NCBI RefSeq assembly: GCF_900963305.1
Contig: NC_042518.1
Coordinates: forward strand, 16,506,486-16,570,485
Direction: 5' to 3'
Length of the DNA: 64,000 nucleotides
Origin: Echeneis naucrates
Lineage: Eukaryota; Chordata; Actinopteri; Carangiformes; Echeneidae
Shown: piece after piece, positions 34,601 through 46,200 of the stretch
How positions within the stretch are numbered: position 1 is the stretch's first letter
Layout: each line of letters starts with the position of its first letter
Translations under genes and position numbers: made by a program
Notes under the pieces: model-generated
The model's database searches: none
What the model was told of the DNA's origin: nothing
Seen by the model: only the letters and a program-made list of their open reading frames with translations

Positions 34601-37287
34601 TCGGCCTGATGAGGCCAATGACTCTGCTATCTTAAAAGGAGTAGGACTTGGAGACCGAGGACCGACTTGTGCCTCAACCTCTATGGCAATTTCATAGGGG
34701 TCAGGAGGAAGGCTTTCCTCAGGAGGATCTTCATTTAGATTCTCCAGTATTTGCCTTTCAGAGGCCACACCAAGATTAGGGTTTCTGAAGGGAATGGTGT
34801 CCTTGGGCTCAACATTTCTGCTGCTGAAGATGGGATGTCCTCTCTCAAAATGGCGGAATGGAGCAGCTGGGCTGTTATCACGAAGCGAGCGGGCACCTGC
34901 TGTGCACCCCAGGGAGAAGTAGCCACTTTCACGCTTCTCTCTGTCTGCTTTTATCTCTAAAGGAAAAAGGAGTCAAGCAGTTTGACATAAGTGCAAAGAC
35001 GGAGGGATAACAGAAATAAGAGATGCAATTATCAAAGTTCAACTGCCGAGCAACTACCAGAGGCTTCCTGACACAAACCAAGCTATATTGTATTACTAGT
35101 AATTGCCTGGAACACCTCAGCTGCTGACATCAAATAGTATTTCCAAGTAAAGAACACCTTGGCTGTAACTGGATATGGATTGGTCAAGTGCAGTAAGTCA
35201 TGGGCTTGGCGAAGTTTAACCTTCTCAAGTCTGCATTACATATTTTCCAAAAAGATAGATCAGATGGTGCTATGAGATTTCTCTCTATCCATACCATGCA
35301 TCTTCTGCTTCTATGCCAAAGAACCAATCGAACGACCCACAGATACAACATAGAATAAAATAAGATCAGCTTTTATTAACCAGATCGCCTAGTGAAGCCA
35401 TCTCTGCTGCGAGCCTCGTCCATCCATGCCCGAGGGTTGGCCCGGTGAGGTGGAGGGTCATGTCGGGTCATGCTGAGTTTCCTTGAATGGTGATGGACTG
35501 GTAGGTATTCGTCCTCAGCACTGATGGAGCCACTGAATTCTTGGTAATCGCTCTGGTCAAGGCAGCTGCATGGAAGAGGAGATGGGAGAAGAACGAGGAA
35601 TCGAGATAAGAAGGTGGAAAATTAAACGAGTGAAGAGCCAGGAGGAATGGACAAGGAAAAAACAAGGCTAAATGTATGCCTTACTAGAGAATATCGTTGA
35701 GAAGCCGTTGATATACATGACACAACATGACAATTTTGCATCTAACAAAATGGTGAGAACTAGTGAGACTTCAAAAACACGACTATAAACTAGAGTCCTT
35801 GACAGTGTTTTTAACTGATCGACTTGTAATGACATACAAGCCATATCTACAAGACTTACTGTCACCATCCAGTATCTTTACCTGTCAGTGCTGTTGTCGT
35901 CACTGGCGCAGATGTAGAGTTCACAGTCCGGGCTCAAGATGCACAAAGAGCTCTCCCCATTGACATCAGAGTAGCTGCTCACCACCGACACACCATCAGA
36001 ATCATCCTGAGAGGGTGACAAGGTAAGACGCGGGCCAATCACACCGTTGCAGCAAACTCCATCCCAGGAAGCTTCACTGTGATGCTCTTCACAGCTAATG
36101 TACCTCCAGACAAAGGTGATGCTTAAAAAGGTTGTTATTACACCTCTGGGTTTTTTGTAGCGCTGACCATACACCGACTTTAAATCAGAGTAGAAATGTA
36201 GATAAATAACAACCCTAGATCTGCTGGTCCAGTTCAGCCGAATGGAGTCTCTCCTCTGTGTCCTCTCTGACACACACGATTCGATTAGAGTTACACCTCT
36301 GTAACATGACCTGGTTTGTGGCTTTCTACATTAATATTTAATCCCTTTTTTCATGCCATAATCCCTTCTCTTGAAATAGATTATCATAAAAAGGGTGGAA
36401 AAACACATACATGTAAATGTCAACAACTGCCAATGATCTCTATAACCTACCAATGGTGTTAAAAAGGTGTTTTAAAGCCACACTTCAGTACAGGAAGTTT
36501 CCACCAGATGACTGCTTTTGTCACATAAAATGAGAAACTATAGAAAAAAATCACAGTTTTATTAGAGTAAACACCTGTTCCGCACATCACCCGTTTTTGC
36601 TAGCATTTCATGTGATTCCCAATAGGCCAGTACATGATTCATTTACAGCAGGTGCCACTGTTGTCGTCCTGCTCCTGATCGCTACCTCCCATTCTACATC
36701 ATACGTTTTTTTCATTCACACACAGGCAACAGACACATAAATGATCCCACTAACTATGCTTAAATATGGCACTTATTGTCCACAGAAATGCTGACTTTTA
36801 GGGAAAAAGTGAGAGGTGATTTCTGCCCAAATGATATAAAATTTTCTGCATTATTCCTGATCTGAGGAAACTAAGTCTGAGAGTACTGTAGAATCACTGT
36901 TACATATTTGATTTATATTGTGTCTTGCTGACTTCATCTGTGACCTCTAACGCTGTCGAGTTAATCCCATCACTCATCTCTACCCTGTTACCTAGCTGCT
37001 CTGTGCATCTCACTCCTCCCTCTTCCATTCTGGCTTCTCTTCTTTCTTACCTTGCTGCTGCTGGTGTCTCTTTCCTCTGCCTGAGATGGGATCGGTGTTA
37101 GCAACCCTCCTTTTCCTGCCACAGTCCCACCAGCATCTGTGGAGGATTTCTGCTGTGGTGCTGTCTCGGTGCTCTGCCCTGCACCAGCATGCAGCTGCCT
37201 CTGGCGCAGGCAGTCATGGCAGCGGGAGGGGTCGAAGATGTTGGGCTGGAATTTGGGGCAGATGGGCTCATCTACAGAGAGGGGCAT
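19642..37287 (-). CDS. triobp: TRIO and F-actin-binding protein (TARA), long isoform, complete
   Basis: Actin-bundling and actin-stabilising scaffold; human TRIOBP loss causes DFNB28 deafness. The long form starts at 37287 with [18 protein letters not shown], a Cys motif shared with TRIOBP and MPRIP. It continues through exons at about 35880-36010 and 35393-35563, a giant exon at about 32869-34960 (Ser/Arg-rich, about 700 aa, tandemly repeated), and small exons at 32548-32665 and 32090-32158. It then enters the shared C-terminal part: a PH domain in four exons (about 28217-28275, 27775-27845, 27560-27650, 27195-27300; [50 protein letters not shown]), then a linker exon (25380-25823) and coiled coils (24235-24470, 23880-23995, 22775-22935, 22318-22422, 20143-20222). 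The last exon, 19642 to about 19804, ends [20 protein letters not shown]. The total is roughly 1,500 aa. Paralogue MPRIP is the alternative, but adjacency to nol12 and the [10 protein letters not shown]-type internal start favour triobp. Confidence 0.92.
20575..21907 (+). mobile_element. 5'-truncated L2/Rex1-type LINE remnant with (TATC)n tail
   Basis: In a triobp intron, antisense to the gene. Fragments of the post-endonuclease linker ([20 protein letters not shown]) and reverse transcriptase ([41 protein letters not shown]) are readable in shifting frames. Stops such as the one after the linker and frame changes show it is dead. The 3' end, GGGATCAACAAAGTAACTATC, runs into a (TATC)n array at 21886-21907, the usual tail of these fish LINEs. 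The family name is inferred from remembered RT motifs. Confidence 0.8.
24069..24116. repeat. Poly(T) / poly(A) low-complexity pair
   Basis: A long T tract is followed within 10 bases by an A9 run, so the DNA can fold back on itself. It lies in a triobp intron beside the exon at 23880-23995. Confidence 0.75.
26388..27033. mobile_element. hAT-like non-autonomous DNA transposon
   Basis: Lies in a triobp intron. The left end GGTTGGGCAATATGG and the right end, read in reverse, CTGGGTGGGTGATAAAAC resemble each other and the GGGCGATA-type ends of fish hAT elements. ATCGATAT-rich subterminal sequence follows the left end. An 8-bp target duplication was not resolved. Internal sequence encodes nothing recognisable. 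Confidence 0.55.
30883..31440 (-). promoter_or_regulatory. triobp: Internal promoter and first coding exon of short triobp (Tara) isoform
   Basis: A GC/CpG-rich block at about 30890-31440 lies inside the long transcript. At its left edge is ATG ACG followed directly by GTAAGT (ATG at 30886-30888, donor at 30881-30882). Splicing to the exon at about 28275 gives MT then [15 protein letters not shown]. Human short TRIOBP begins [17 protein letters not shown], so the two-codon first exon is conserved. The short protein would be about 550 aa: PH domain plus coiled coils without the Ser-rich repeats. Confidence 0.85.
33390..34215 (-). repeat. Degenerate tandem protein repeat in giant triobp exon
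   Basis: About eight repeats of roughly 30-45 codons. Each has a core of the form SPxRRxYxxxxQxxLRKxE followed by Ser/Asn-rich spacer. Clear examples are [56 protein letters not shown] and [19 protein letters not shown]. Human long TRIOBP forms also carry actin-bundling repeats in the corresponding giant exon, though with other sequences. Confidence 0.8.
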
Positions 37288-38899
37288 GGTGGGTCTCTAG
37301 AGGGAACCTGCCTATTCATCGCATCACATTGCATCACATCTCGCGGGAAACTAAAAAACAACAAGAGAAGGTGGATAAGCGTCACAAATATTATGCCATA
37401 CAATCAACTTTAACAGAAACAGAACATTTTATGACAATAAATGGAACTTTTAGTTGAAAAATCCATGCCATGAAATGTTTTCATAAACCTGCAGAGCATT
37501 GACAACACAGTGGGGATAAAAAGGGCATTAAAAAATGAGGACATATAATAATGTTGAATTTAAAAGATCGACATGCTTCTGAGCTTGCCTGACACTGCAT
37601 CACTGCAGACAGCACGGAGCAGCAGCTAAGGGTGAATGCTAAAGAGGTCCTTTTAATTTCACAGTTCATGCAAAGTCTGAAGTGGATCTGTTAAGGTGGG
37701 TGATAACTAATCACACTAGAGGACAGTGAAACACAATCCTCTCAAAACTGTGTCAAAGCTGCTCACAGAGGAGCATTACTGCCAACCACAAGACACGCAC
37801 ACTCGTTTACAACAGTTTTTACAAGCACCAATGATAGAAGAAAGGTGAGCGAACCCACAAGGACAGAATGAAGAGTGACAGTCTGGGATGGGTTTGGTAT
37901 TTTAAAAAAAGGGGAACACAATTGGTGAGCATTACCTGACAAGTGAAGCTCCAGTTGTCAGCTCAACTTAAAGTATGCCATTAAGAGTCCGTGGATTAAC
38001 TGTTCATCAGGGACATGCCTCCTCTTCTCCATGCTCTCTATGCCCTCGAGCTATCAAACTCTCAGATCAATCTGATTGGCTGTTCTAACAATGAGTGAAA
38101 CTGAAGCATCCATGACAGCCATTGTGGCTCTCAGTTAACACAGCAGAGACCCTGTAGCACACACACACACAGAGCCAACATGGAGCCAACAGCCCACTAG
38201 TTCCTCTATTGAGTGCTTGTATTAAATATCATGGGCTTTAGAGAGCAAAATGAAGCGCTCATGCTAGTGACAGCTGGCACACGCCAGCTCAGGTTAACGT
38301 AAATAAATAAACACTGCTGAAGAGGGGGGTGACATACATTAAAACAGGTGGCTGGGCGGTTTTAGGTTCTTCGTGTTAACGGTGAGATGCTCCAAGAGAA
38401 GCAGTGGCTGCTTCTCCTTTAGATCACACACAGGTAATACTGAGGAAACACAGAGCTAAGGGTTGATTTCCTCCTGCTCTGGGGAGGATGTTGACAACAG
38501 CGTCAGGTTTCCGATCAAACAATGGAGCACAGGGGGACAAATTCCACATAGAGCACATTGACAGTGCGTGACATGTGAGTGCAACATAAGATCTTTTGTT
38601 CGATCGAACTTTCAGTCAATACAGTTAAGTTTATTTTATGGAATAACATTACATACAAAAACAGATTTGCTTTGAAAAATCTACAAAGTTGAGCCAACTA
38701 TTTCAAGTGGCAGGTAATGTAGAAGTTGTGCCGTTGCAGGTAGTCCCATATGGAATAGGCACCGAGTGTCCTTATAAATTTTCCAAAATTACAGATGTTT
38801 CAGCAACAAACTTGTCCTGCTCCAAAACAGGAGCATAAACCTGAAGTCAACTCTCTTCACAGTTCAGACCTCACATCGTATTTTTACACACAAACACTG
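37288..38899. other. triobp 5' region and nol12 3' flank
   Basis: No coding exon is recognised. The region should hold the long-isoform triobp promoter, untranslated 5' exon(s) and the nol12 3' UTR. A short (AC) run lies at about 38158-38172. Transcription starts cannot be placed by eye. Confidence 0.5.
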
Positions 38900-40458
38900 T
38901 CAGTCCTGATGATGACCCCTCTGTCCAGTCTGTCGACGTCTCTGCCACTTGCTGGTCCGACCGCCTCTCTTTTTCATCTCTGTGACACCAGGTCTCTTGT
39001 CTGTGGGACGGCCTCGTCCTCTTCGGCCTTCCTGCTTCCCTTTCCTCTTCCTCTTGCTGGTGTAAGTGTTGAGAGACGTCATTAGGGAGCGGATCCTGCA
39101 GCAGCAGGGGGGAGAGAAAAGAATAAGAGTTAGAGTTAGATAACAGATAGGCAAAACTCGAGAACTACACCTATTGATACAAATATGTTGACTGGTATGA
39201 TGAGGACTTCTTACTTCTTGTTCATGATTGGGTTTCCAGCTTTTTTTGGCATTGCACTTCTTTCCTCCTCCTTTCCTTCTTCCCTGTCTCCATCCTTGCT
39301 CTCCCCATTATCCTTGAGAGCAAAGGGTCCCTGTTAATGTTGTTTCATTGCCATCGGTGTCACTGATGGATTTCCTTCAGAATGATCATGAATGAGCAGT
39401 AAAACCAATAGGAGCAACTGTGAAAAGCCAACAAAAGCCCATGAAAGTTAACGGTTTACCTGACTTACTGCAGGACCAAGCCGGTGAGCCCCCGTGAGGT
39501 CAAGATCACTGATGGTTGTCACGGTGACAGTGTGATTGGGGTGATCATACTGTATAGACTCTGTTGTGCTGGTTATCGCATCCTCCAGATCATTGTCTTC
39601 AAAGTCCTCTGAGAGATTAAGTCAGATGGGGGGGGGGGGGGGGGGAACTCAATCACACCTACAAATATTCAGATTCTTCTAAATGGTAAAAAATAAGTGA
39701 CTGACTTTTTTTCGCCTCACTCACCTAGAGCTTCAGTCCTCTCTTTCAACATCTTCATATATTCTTTATGCCTCTGAAATAAAAAATAAGTAAATGATCT
39801 TCTTCACATAGGTCAGACATAGAAACACTGTATTGTGTGCTTACCTCCTCCCGGACTCTGCTTTGCTCTTCCTTGATTTTCTTACGAATTTCTGCCACTG
39901 CAGCTTTCCTTCTTTCAATCTTTCTCTTGTGAAAACCAGTAAGGTAGTCACTGGCAGGAGAGAAAATTAGAAACCAGTCACCGTTTTGAGCCTGTGCTGG
40001 TTTATATGTCACAGGACACAGGATGTAGGCCAAATATTAATTATGTTAAACCTTTTAGAGTGAATGTCTCAAAATGAAGAAAGATCGAAGATTTTGTTAC
40101 AAATGAATTCACTCAAAACTTAACTATATACTGACAAACCTAGTGGTATTTAAAATTACACCTAAACCAGCCGACCCGTACAGAAAACACCGCGTACGAC
40201 ACACAACAGACAGCGATTAATATTTTCTAAAGAACAAAAATATTTGGTAGAAAGCTAATGCTAACCTGGCTGCGAAACACAGTAGTAAATGCTAATGCTA
40301 GCGTGCTGGTTAACGCTGCAACATGCCAAAGGAAGGAAACAAACTTACTTTCTTTCTTTGTCGTCAAACGTTACGATGCACTTGTTTTCTCTCTTCTTCG
40401 AGCCAGCCTTGTGTTTCGCCCTTTTCGGCCCATTGTTGTGCTTTTTCGAGTTTTTCAT
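38900..40458 (-). CDS. nol12: Nucleolar protein 12 (NOL12/Rrp17), complete, 6 exons
   Basis: RNA-binding nucleolar protein of the Rrp17 5'-exonuclease family, acting in pre-rRNA processing and the DNA-damage response. Exons lie at about 40348-40458, 39845-39954, 39727-39774, 39463-39608, 39219-39326 and 38900-39096. They give about 240 aa (human 213). The start [17 protein letters not shown] is lysine-rich. The family core is [32 protein letters not shown] and the highly conserved [20 protein letters not shown]. The C-terminal exon is very basic ([16 protein letters not shown]) and fits nucleolar targeting. The gene lies immediately upstream of triobp on the same strand, as in human 22q13.1. 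Nothing is broken. Confidence 0.94.
39628..39645. repeat. Homopolymer G18 tract in nol12 intron
   Basis: Eighteen guanines on the plus strand, so poly(C) in the nol12 transcript, about 20 bp upstream in sense of the 39463-39608 exon, where it can serve as a pyrimidine tract. Its length is prone to sequencing error. Confidence 0.9.
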
Positions 40459-43294
40459 GTTGTACACGTGAGATCACGCTGTTACTTCCGGCACCACTAC
40501 ACTGAGCACGTCAGTTAATTGTGTCCGGGTAGAAACACCATAGTCTTACATGTTCCGCTCAACACATATTTAGGGCTTTATACTGTTGGTGTTTCGGCAT
40601 ATCTGTAGGCTACGTTACTGTAGTCACATATTACTATAATATAGAACACTATAAAAGTATTGCTGAAGTAAGCAGGTTTAAAACACATGGTCCACATACT
40701 TTTGCTAGACATGACATACTTTTGGCAACAGGTCTTCCTTTTATGTATTCATGAGAAAATTTGATTGCATGCTCTTACTGCCACCCATCACGATACAACA
40801 CGGGCACTATTCTCATCACCTTGACTTTCTATATATTTCATTTTAAATATTCTTACTCATTAATTGTACCATCTTGCCAATCACTGTTACTTCGTGCCAG
40901 CTGCAGGGACAGACTTAAAGATGCAGTCATGTCTCTGTGAACTGCTGGGAGCTTCTGGTTCAGACAGAAGCGACTAGTGATTAACGGTGAGCATGAAAAA
41001 GACATTGACACAATGACATTCACACAACAGTTGTCAGGTTTATACAGACATTCATAGCCAACTAACATCCGTTCAGATGAAACAATGTGGGCCCTTCTTT
41101 CTTTTGTCAGTGCTTATATTTGGACTTCTTAGACACACATTTGCAGGACGATACCTTTACCACCAAAATGCAAACCGACTATGATCATGTGTTTTATTAT
41201 AAAACAAACATTAAAATGAGAGAAAAAAAAAATCAGACAATAAAATACATCAAGGGGAAGAGTCAAGAAAACATAATTATGATAGCAAAGACACCAGCAT
41301 GTCAATGGCTGAGCTTTCTTTGCACACCTTTACCAGTCACGAAAGCTAAATCTTATTTAATCTCCTTGTATTACCTATTTACATCTTGAGTTGACCTGGA
41401 AGACAGAGGTCTGGACATTTCTATCAGCACAAGTTTTTGTTTGTATTTTTGCAGCATGTGCCAAAAGCAGTTATTCTCAGGCAACATGCTAATTGCTTAA
41501 ACTTGGGATCCAATAAAATACGTATTTCCCTCTTTGAGAATTTTCCTCTGACAGTTCCTGAACCTGGGAGGCTTTTACAAACACAAAAAAAAATTGATAA
41601 AATTGCTCTTTTCCCATCCAAAAGAAGCATTTATATTAATATTACATGACCATTAAATAAGATAACCAGAGCACAGAAAACAGGAATGAAAGAATAAAAA
41701 GCAAAATGGACAAAGGTTTCACAAAGCTAAACAGTCCAAACATGTTGACACTTTTTTTTTTTTTTAAACATAACATCAAGGCCATTTTGCTTGAGAGCTT
41801 TGCATTATATGTGGACACTGCTTCCAAGAAATACCATTCCTCACATTTATCACTGTCCATCCTCACACCAACCAAAATCTCTTTAAGAATCAAACACTCA
41901 CTAAAAACTTGGTGAATTATTCTGTAACCCATCACGAATTTAAATTGACCACAGCTGCTGTTTTTATCAGTGACCATCTCACAGGGTGACAGTAGGCGAG
42001 AGTTTGATGCTAAAATTATTTTTGGTGGGATAACATTCAGTTAACTTTGCTCTCCTGGTCAGACGCTGACCATTACAACCATTACAAATTTGACTTCTTA
42101 ATCTGCCTATGTACAACCTATATACAACCGCATAGTGAGTTTCAATACAACCAATTAAATTGTACACTACCGGGTAAACTTTTACATCCCTAGCTCAGAT
42201 CCAGTGGACTTGGACCAATGATTTAAAACATTAGAAAAGAACTAGCCTCCAGGCTTAAACCCTACAGAGCTGGTGTGGAATGTGAGCAAAGCAACCAGAA
42301 AATTCAACAGGGTCGGGATGAATCTTGTTGTATCTAGTTCAAAGATGGAGATGTTCTGAAACATTTGACTGGTAGTATATATGAACTTGTGTGTGTGTGT
42401 CTGAGTAAGCATTTTTTTCTTAATGGCCAGTGATTGACTACTTCCCTCTGTTATTAAAATGTTCCACAAATCTGATCGTTTTTTCTGTCGTTTGATTGAA
42501 TTGCATTGGATCAAAGCATCGCTTCAAGATGGTCACATGATTCAAATTCATGGTAACGGTGCTTTGCTCCACCGTACAGTGACAGAATGTACAGTGTATG
42601 AGGTAGATTAAGAGAGACACTACTCAGCCCTGTAGAGTTCAAAGCACGCTACTCTGGCTGCATCTCACAAAAGAGCCACACTAAACAGGTCTGGGCTGTC
42701 TACTCTTCAATATTCTAACACCCTTCCTTGAAGCTTGCAAGTTTATCAAAACAGTTTTTTGGGCACTCATATCACTGTGCACCAATAATGATTGTACAGC
42801 ATGGCATCCTACAGCAACAAACAGCTGCTTTACATTAATTTTAACAGTTGTGAGATAATGGTCCCTTTTCCCTTTGGGGCCTATTCAACCTGATTTTCCT
42901 TGTTTATATTCGTTTTAAAGGAAGCAGTTAACCAACCTTATATAATAATGACCAGAAGGGGGCACGATTGTGCTGCAACAATGCAAATAACCAAAGGATC
43001 AAATGTGTGGTATTCAGTTGTTTAGCTGCAGTGTGGATACAGATCTGACACATTGTGTAGCTGACAATTAAATTCAGACACTGTGTGAGGAATGTGAGCC
43101 AGTTTGAATAAAAGTCCATGTTCATGGCCTTTGATGAGTGAAAGGGCGCAAATATGTGAGTTATGGAATAATTAAACTTTGTTGGATGATTGAGTAGTCT
43201 GATAGCGTATTTGACATATCAAATCAGAGTTCTTTTTTTCTGAGTAGCAAGTAGCCTTAATCTGTGAGTGCTGTTCTTGCACTTTATGTGTGTT
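40459..43294. other. nol12 promoter side and srebf2 3' UTR / intergenic
   Basis: The GC-moderate 40459-40560 region is the nol12 promoter. The rest is AT-rich and holds no exon I can support. The right part should be srebf2 3' UTR. Minus-strand poly(A) candidates (TTTATT on plus) include 41193-41198. A Tc1-like MITE is listed separately. A short minus-strand open segment near 40860-41000 was not accepted as a gene. Confidence 0.5.
42163..42380. mobile_element. Tc1/mariner-type MITE, 218 bp
   Basis: The left end TACACTACCGGGTAAACTTTT and the reverse-complemented right end ATATACTACCAGTCAAATGTTT form an imperfect inverted repeat of about 22 bp, with TA at both ends. TACACTACCGGTCAAA-like ends are typical of fish Tc1/mariner families. 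There is no coding capacity. Confidence 0.7.
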
Positions 43295-46200
43295 TTAGGA
43301 GGCTGCAATGGTTGTGCCCCCACTGAGACGCAGCAAGATCTGCTGACAGTCCTGTAGAGACCGACGGTCTCCCACTCGCTCCAGGGTGCGCTTGGCCTCA
43401 GCCAGGAGGCGGGCGCGGTGCCCGGGCGGGGTTAGCAGGGGCATTGGCAGGTGACGGCAGGCCAGCAAGATGGCATGGGCTCTCTCCCTCTCACCCACGA
43501 CACACTCACCTTCTGACAGTAGCCGGGGGGAGAGAAAGTTGATAGAAAATGTACATTAGTGTCTTGTGCTTTCTGGTGTGCACATCTTTGTATAATTACA
43601 TGCGTGCTTATAGGGCATATAACGCTGCTCTCTAGGGCTGTTTAAAACCCTTTTTTCAAATGCACAATTCAAAAATTAAGATCATGTGCTTGTGAGTGCA
43701 TATCAATGGCAAAATGATTGCGAGGTCTGCACTTTACTAATCAATGTGTGATTATGAGCTCGCGCTTTCTTTACCAGCTGTGAAGGAGCCATGTGTCCTG
43801 CGCCGGAGGTTGTGCTCCAGCAGCTGGTGTGTCCTTGTCGGACTGGCTCCAGCCATCAGCCTGACTGTGGTCTCATGAAGAAACACCTGCATGAAATATC
43901 AAACACATCTGAGTCACAAGACAATAGGAAATCCCTAACATCATTTACTACCAGAAACATACACAGGGAGGATTTTACTGAACTTGCCTTGCAACACCAA
44001 GAGTGAACATTTTTCTTAAAGTCTCACAGCACAATCCAATATAATGATCATCATAAAGCTCATGTGGTTCTAAGGAGACTCACACCAGTCAGAACATAAC
44101 AAATGATCACCAACCGCTACGAAAGCAGCAGTTTTTAAAGACCCTCTGGCTACAGTAATGAATACGCCAGTAAAGTAAGTCCTAACTAAGATTAATGATA
44201 TGGTAAACTGCAATGACGTTTCTGCAGCTGGCAAGAGTGTGAGAAAACTTGATTTCCTGGGCTGATGCAGTAAATATAGTACTATGACCCAGTCATGCAG
44301 GTTCCAGCTGATTTACAGGCTTATTGTCAGTGCAGAATAGTATTCGGAAAATACTGAAAGCTATGAAATGCCTAAAATTGATATTTTAGCATATAATTTG
44401 CAACGTCTGTACAAATGTCAATAGTTGGCAGCTTGACAGTGTTAAAGCAATGTATTTTCTTGCAGAGAGCTAGATAGTTTAGATTAGAGATCTAACTGCT
44501 AAATATAAAATAATATAATAATGGCAGCCAAAGGAAATGCAGGAAATACTCTGTCATCCTGCAATTGTTTTTTGCAGATGTTAGAAGCCAAACTTTAGGG
44601 ACTGTTTATCTTTTGTGTATTCACAATAACTGACTAATCCAGTCTCAGATGTACCTTGTGTTGTGCCTGTCTGTAGCATTGTGTGAGTTTTCTCAATGCA
44701 CTGAGGTCCCTTTGGAAACCCGCCAACTGAGATCCAGGGGCCAGGCCAGGTTCTCCATTACTTCCACCCCCCCGCTGCCATAAACTGGTCCTCAAGGTCA
44801 GCAGAAGGTCACAGGCCAGGAGCTCCACACCCTTAATAAATGAGAGAACAAAATAATAATCAAAAAACAGTTTATTGCAGTAACAAAAGAAAAGATTATT
44901 TTATACTAAGGTTGATTTTTATTTGTGTGAGAACTTGAATGAAATCTGTCAGAGCAATCCCAACCGCCATCATTCCAAGTCCACCTTGCCCAACATGCAT
45001 GCCTTAAATGAAAGAGCAGCAAGTAAATCTACTTGAACATTACTGCTGTCTCTTGTGAAGTGGTGGGATGTGTAGCGGGTGCGTGCAGATTGGGGAGGCC
45101 TCTGTACTGCACTACAGACACATTGCACTCGGCTTCAGGATCATGCAATGCAACTACAATGCACCACAGCGACCTCCTGCCACCCACACTGCACACACAC
45201 ACACACGCACACGCACGCACACGCACACATCAGCCTGCCCTGACCCCAACTGAGCATGCACTGTCTGAGTCAGTGAAGTGAGTATAGTGATTTTTGATAG
45301 GAAGCATATTCTGTACAAATGTGGGTAAAAGACAGAGGAAAAAGATTACATAACTATTACATAAGTACTCTAACCACAAACCCACAGGATATTTTTAAGA
45401 ATATCTTGGTATTTTACCTTGTTAAGCCAGTTCCCAGACTGGGTGAGGGATACTGAGATGCTGGAGCGGAGGTAGCTGCTGGCTCTGTCACAGTGGGAGA
45501 GGCAGGCTACAGCCCCTTCTCCCTTCAGAGGTGACAGACTCATCTGAACCGCTTTGCAAAGAAGCAGCACAGCCTTAGGAACAGGGTGGCTAAAACACAG
45601 AGGTTAGAGAAAAATTGTGAGGATGCTAAATCTGGGTTTTTGCCAACATCCTTCAGTTAAATGCATTGCAGAAGTATAGAATCTATAATCTCTAAAGGAA
45701 TGTACAAGAAATTACTTCCATGTCTCTGAATCCAGTTCGAAAATGATTTTGAATGGTTCACCTTAAAGTTTATTCTGTGTTATAGCAACAGCTTGTGTTT
45801 TGTTACATTTTGAGCCACTACAACTTTCACTTCACTCACTCAAGAGTGTGTAGAGCCCTTGGCATCCGCTCTGAATCTGCTAACAGTGACCTCACTGCAG
45901 CATCGTCGCCCTGCAGCCAATGCACCGCAGCTTTCAAGACCAAAGCCCACCATCGACTCACTGGGTCTCGCACTTGCAAGAAGAAGGAAAGGAAATTAGA
46001 AAAGAAAAGCAAAAAGGGAAACAATTTTTGTGTTTTGTTGTGTGGTTGTGAGAAGTTTCTACTTGTCAAGCCTTGTGTCAAATGACAAATGACCATCCTG
46101 ACAATCCTGTTATATCAATACTGTCTGTGTTGTGTGTGTGTGTGTATTGGTATTATGCATTGTGTGCAGCATGGAGACCAACAACAATTGATTAAGACTG

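Noticed and set aside
19642-37287. Assignment of the PH/coiled-coil gene as mprip
   Set aside because: MPRIP has two PH domains, with the first near the N-terminus. Here only one PH domain is seen, a giant Ser-rich exon precedes it, an [10 protein letters not shown] internal start exists, and nol12 is adjacent, as in TRIOBP.
40853-41068. Minus-strand 71-aa open frame between nol12 and srebf2
   Set aside because: Some exon-like composition, but no acceptor/donor pair that joins to a neighbour and no recognised family.
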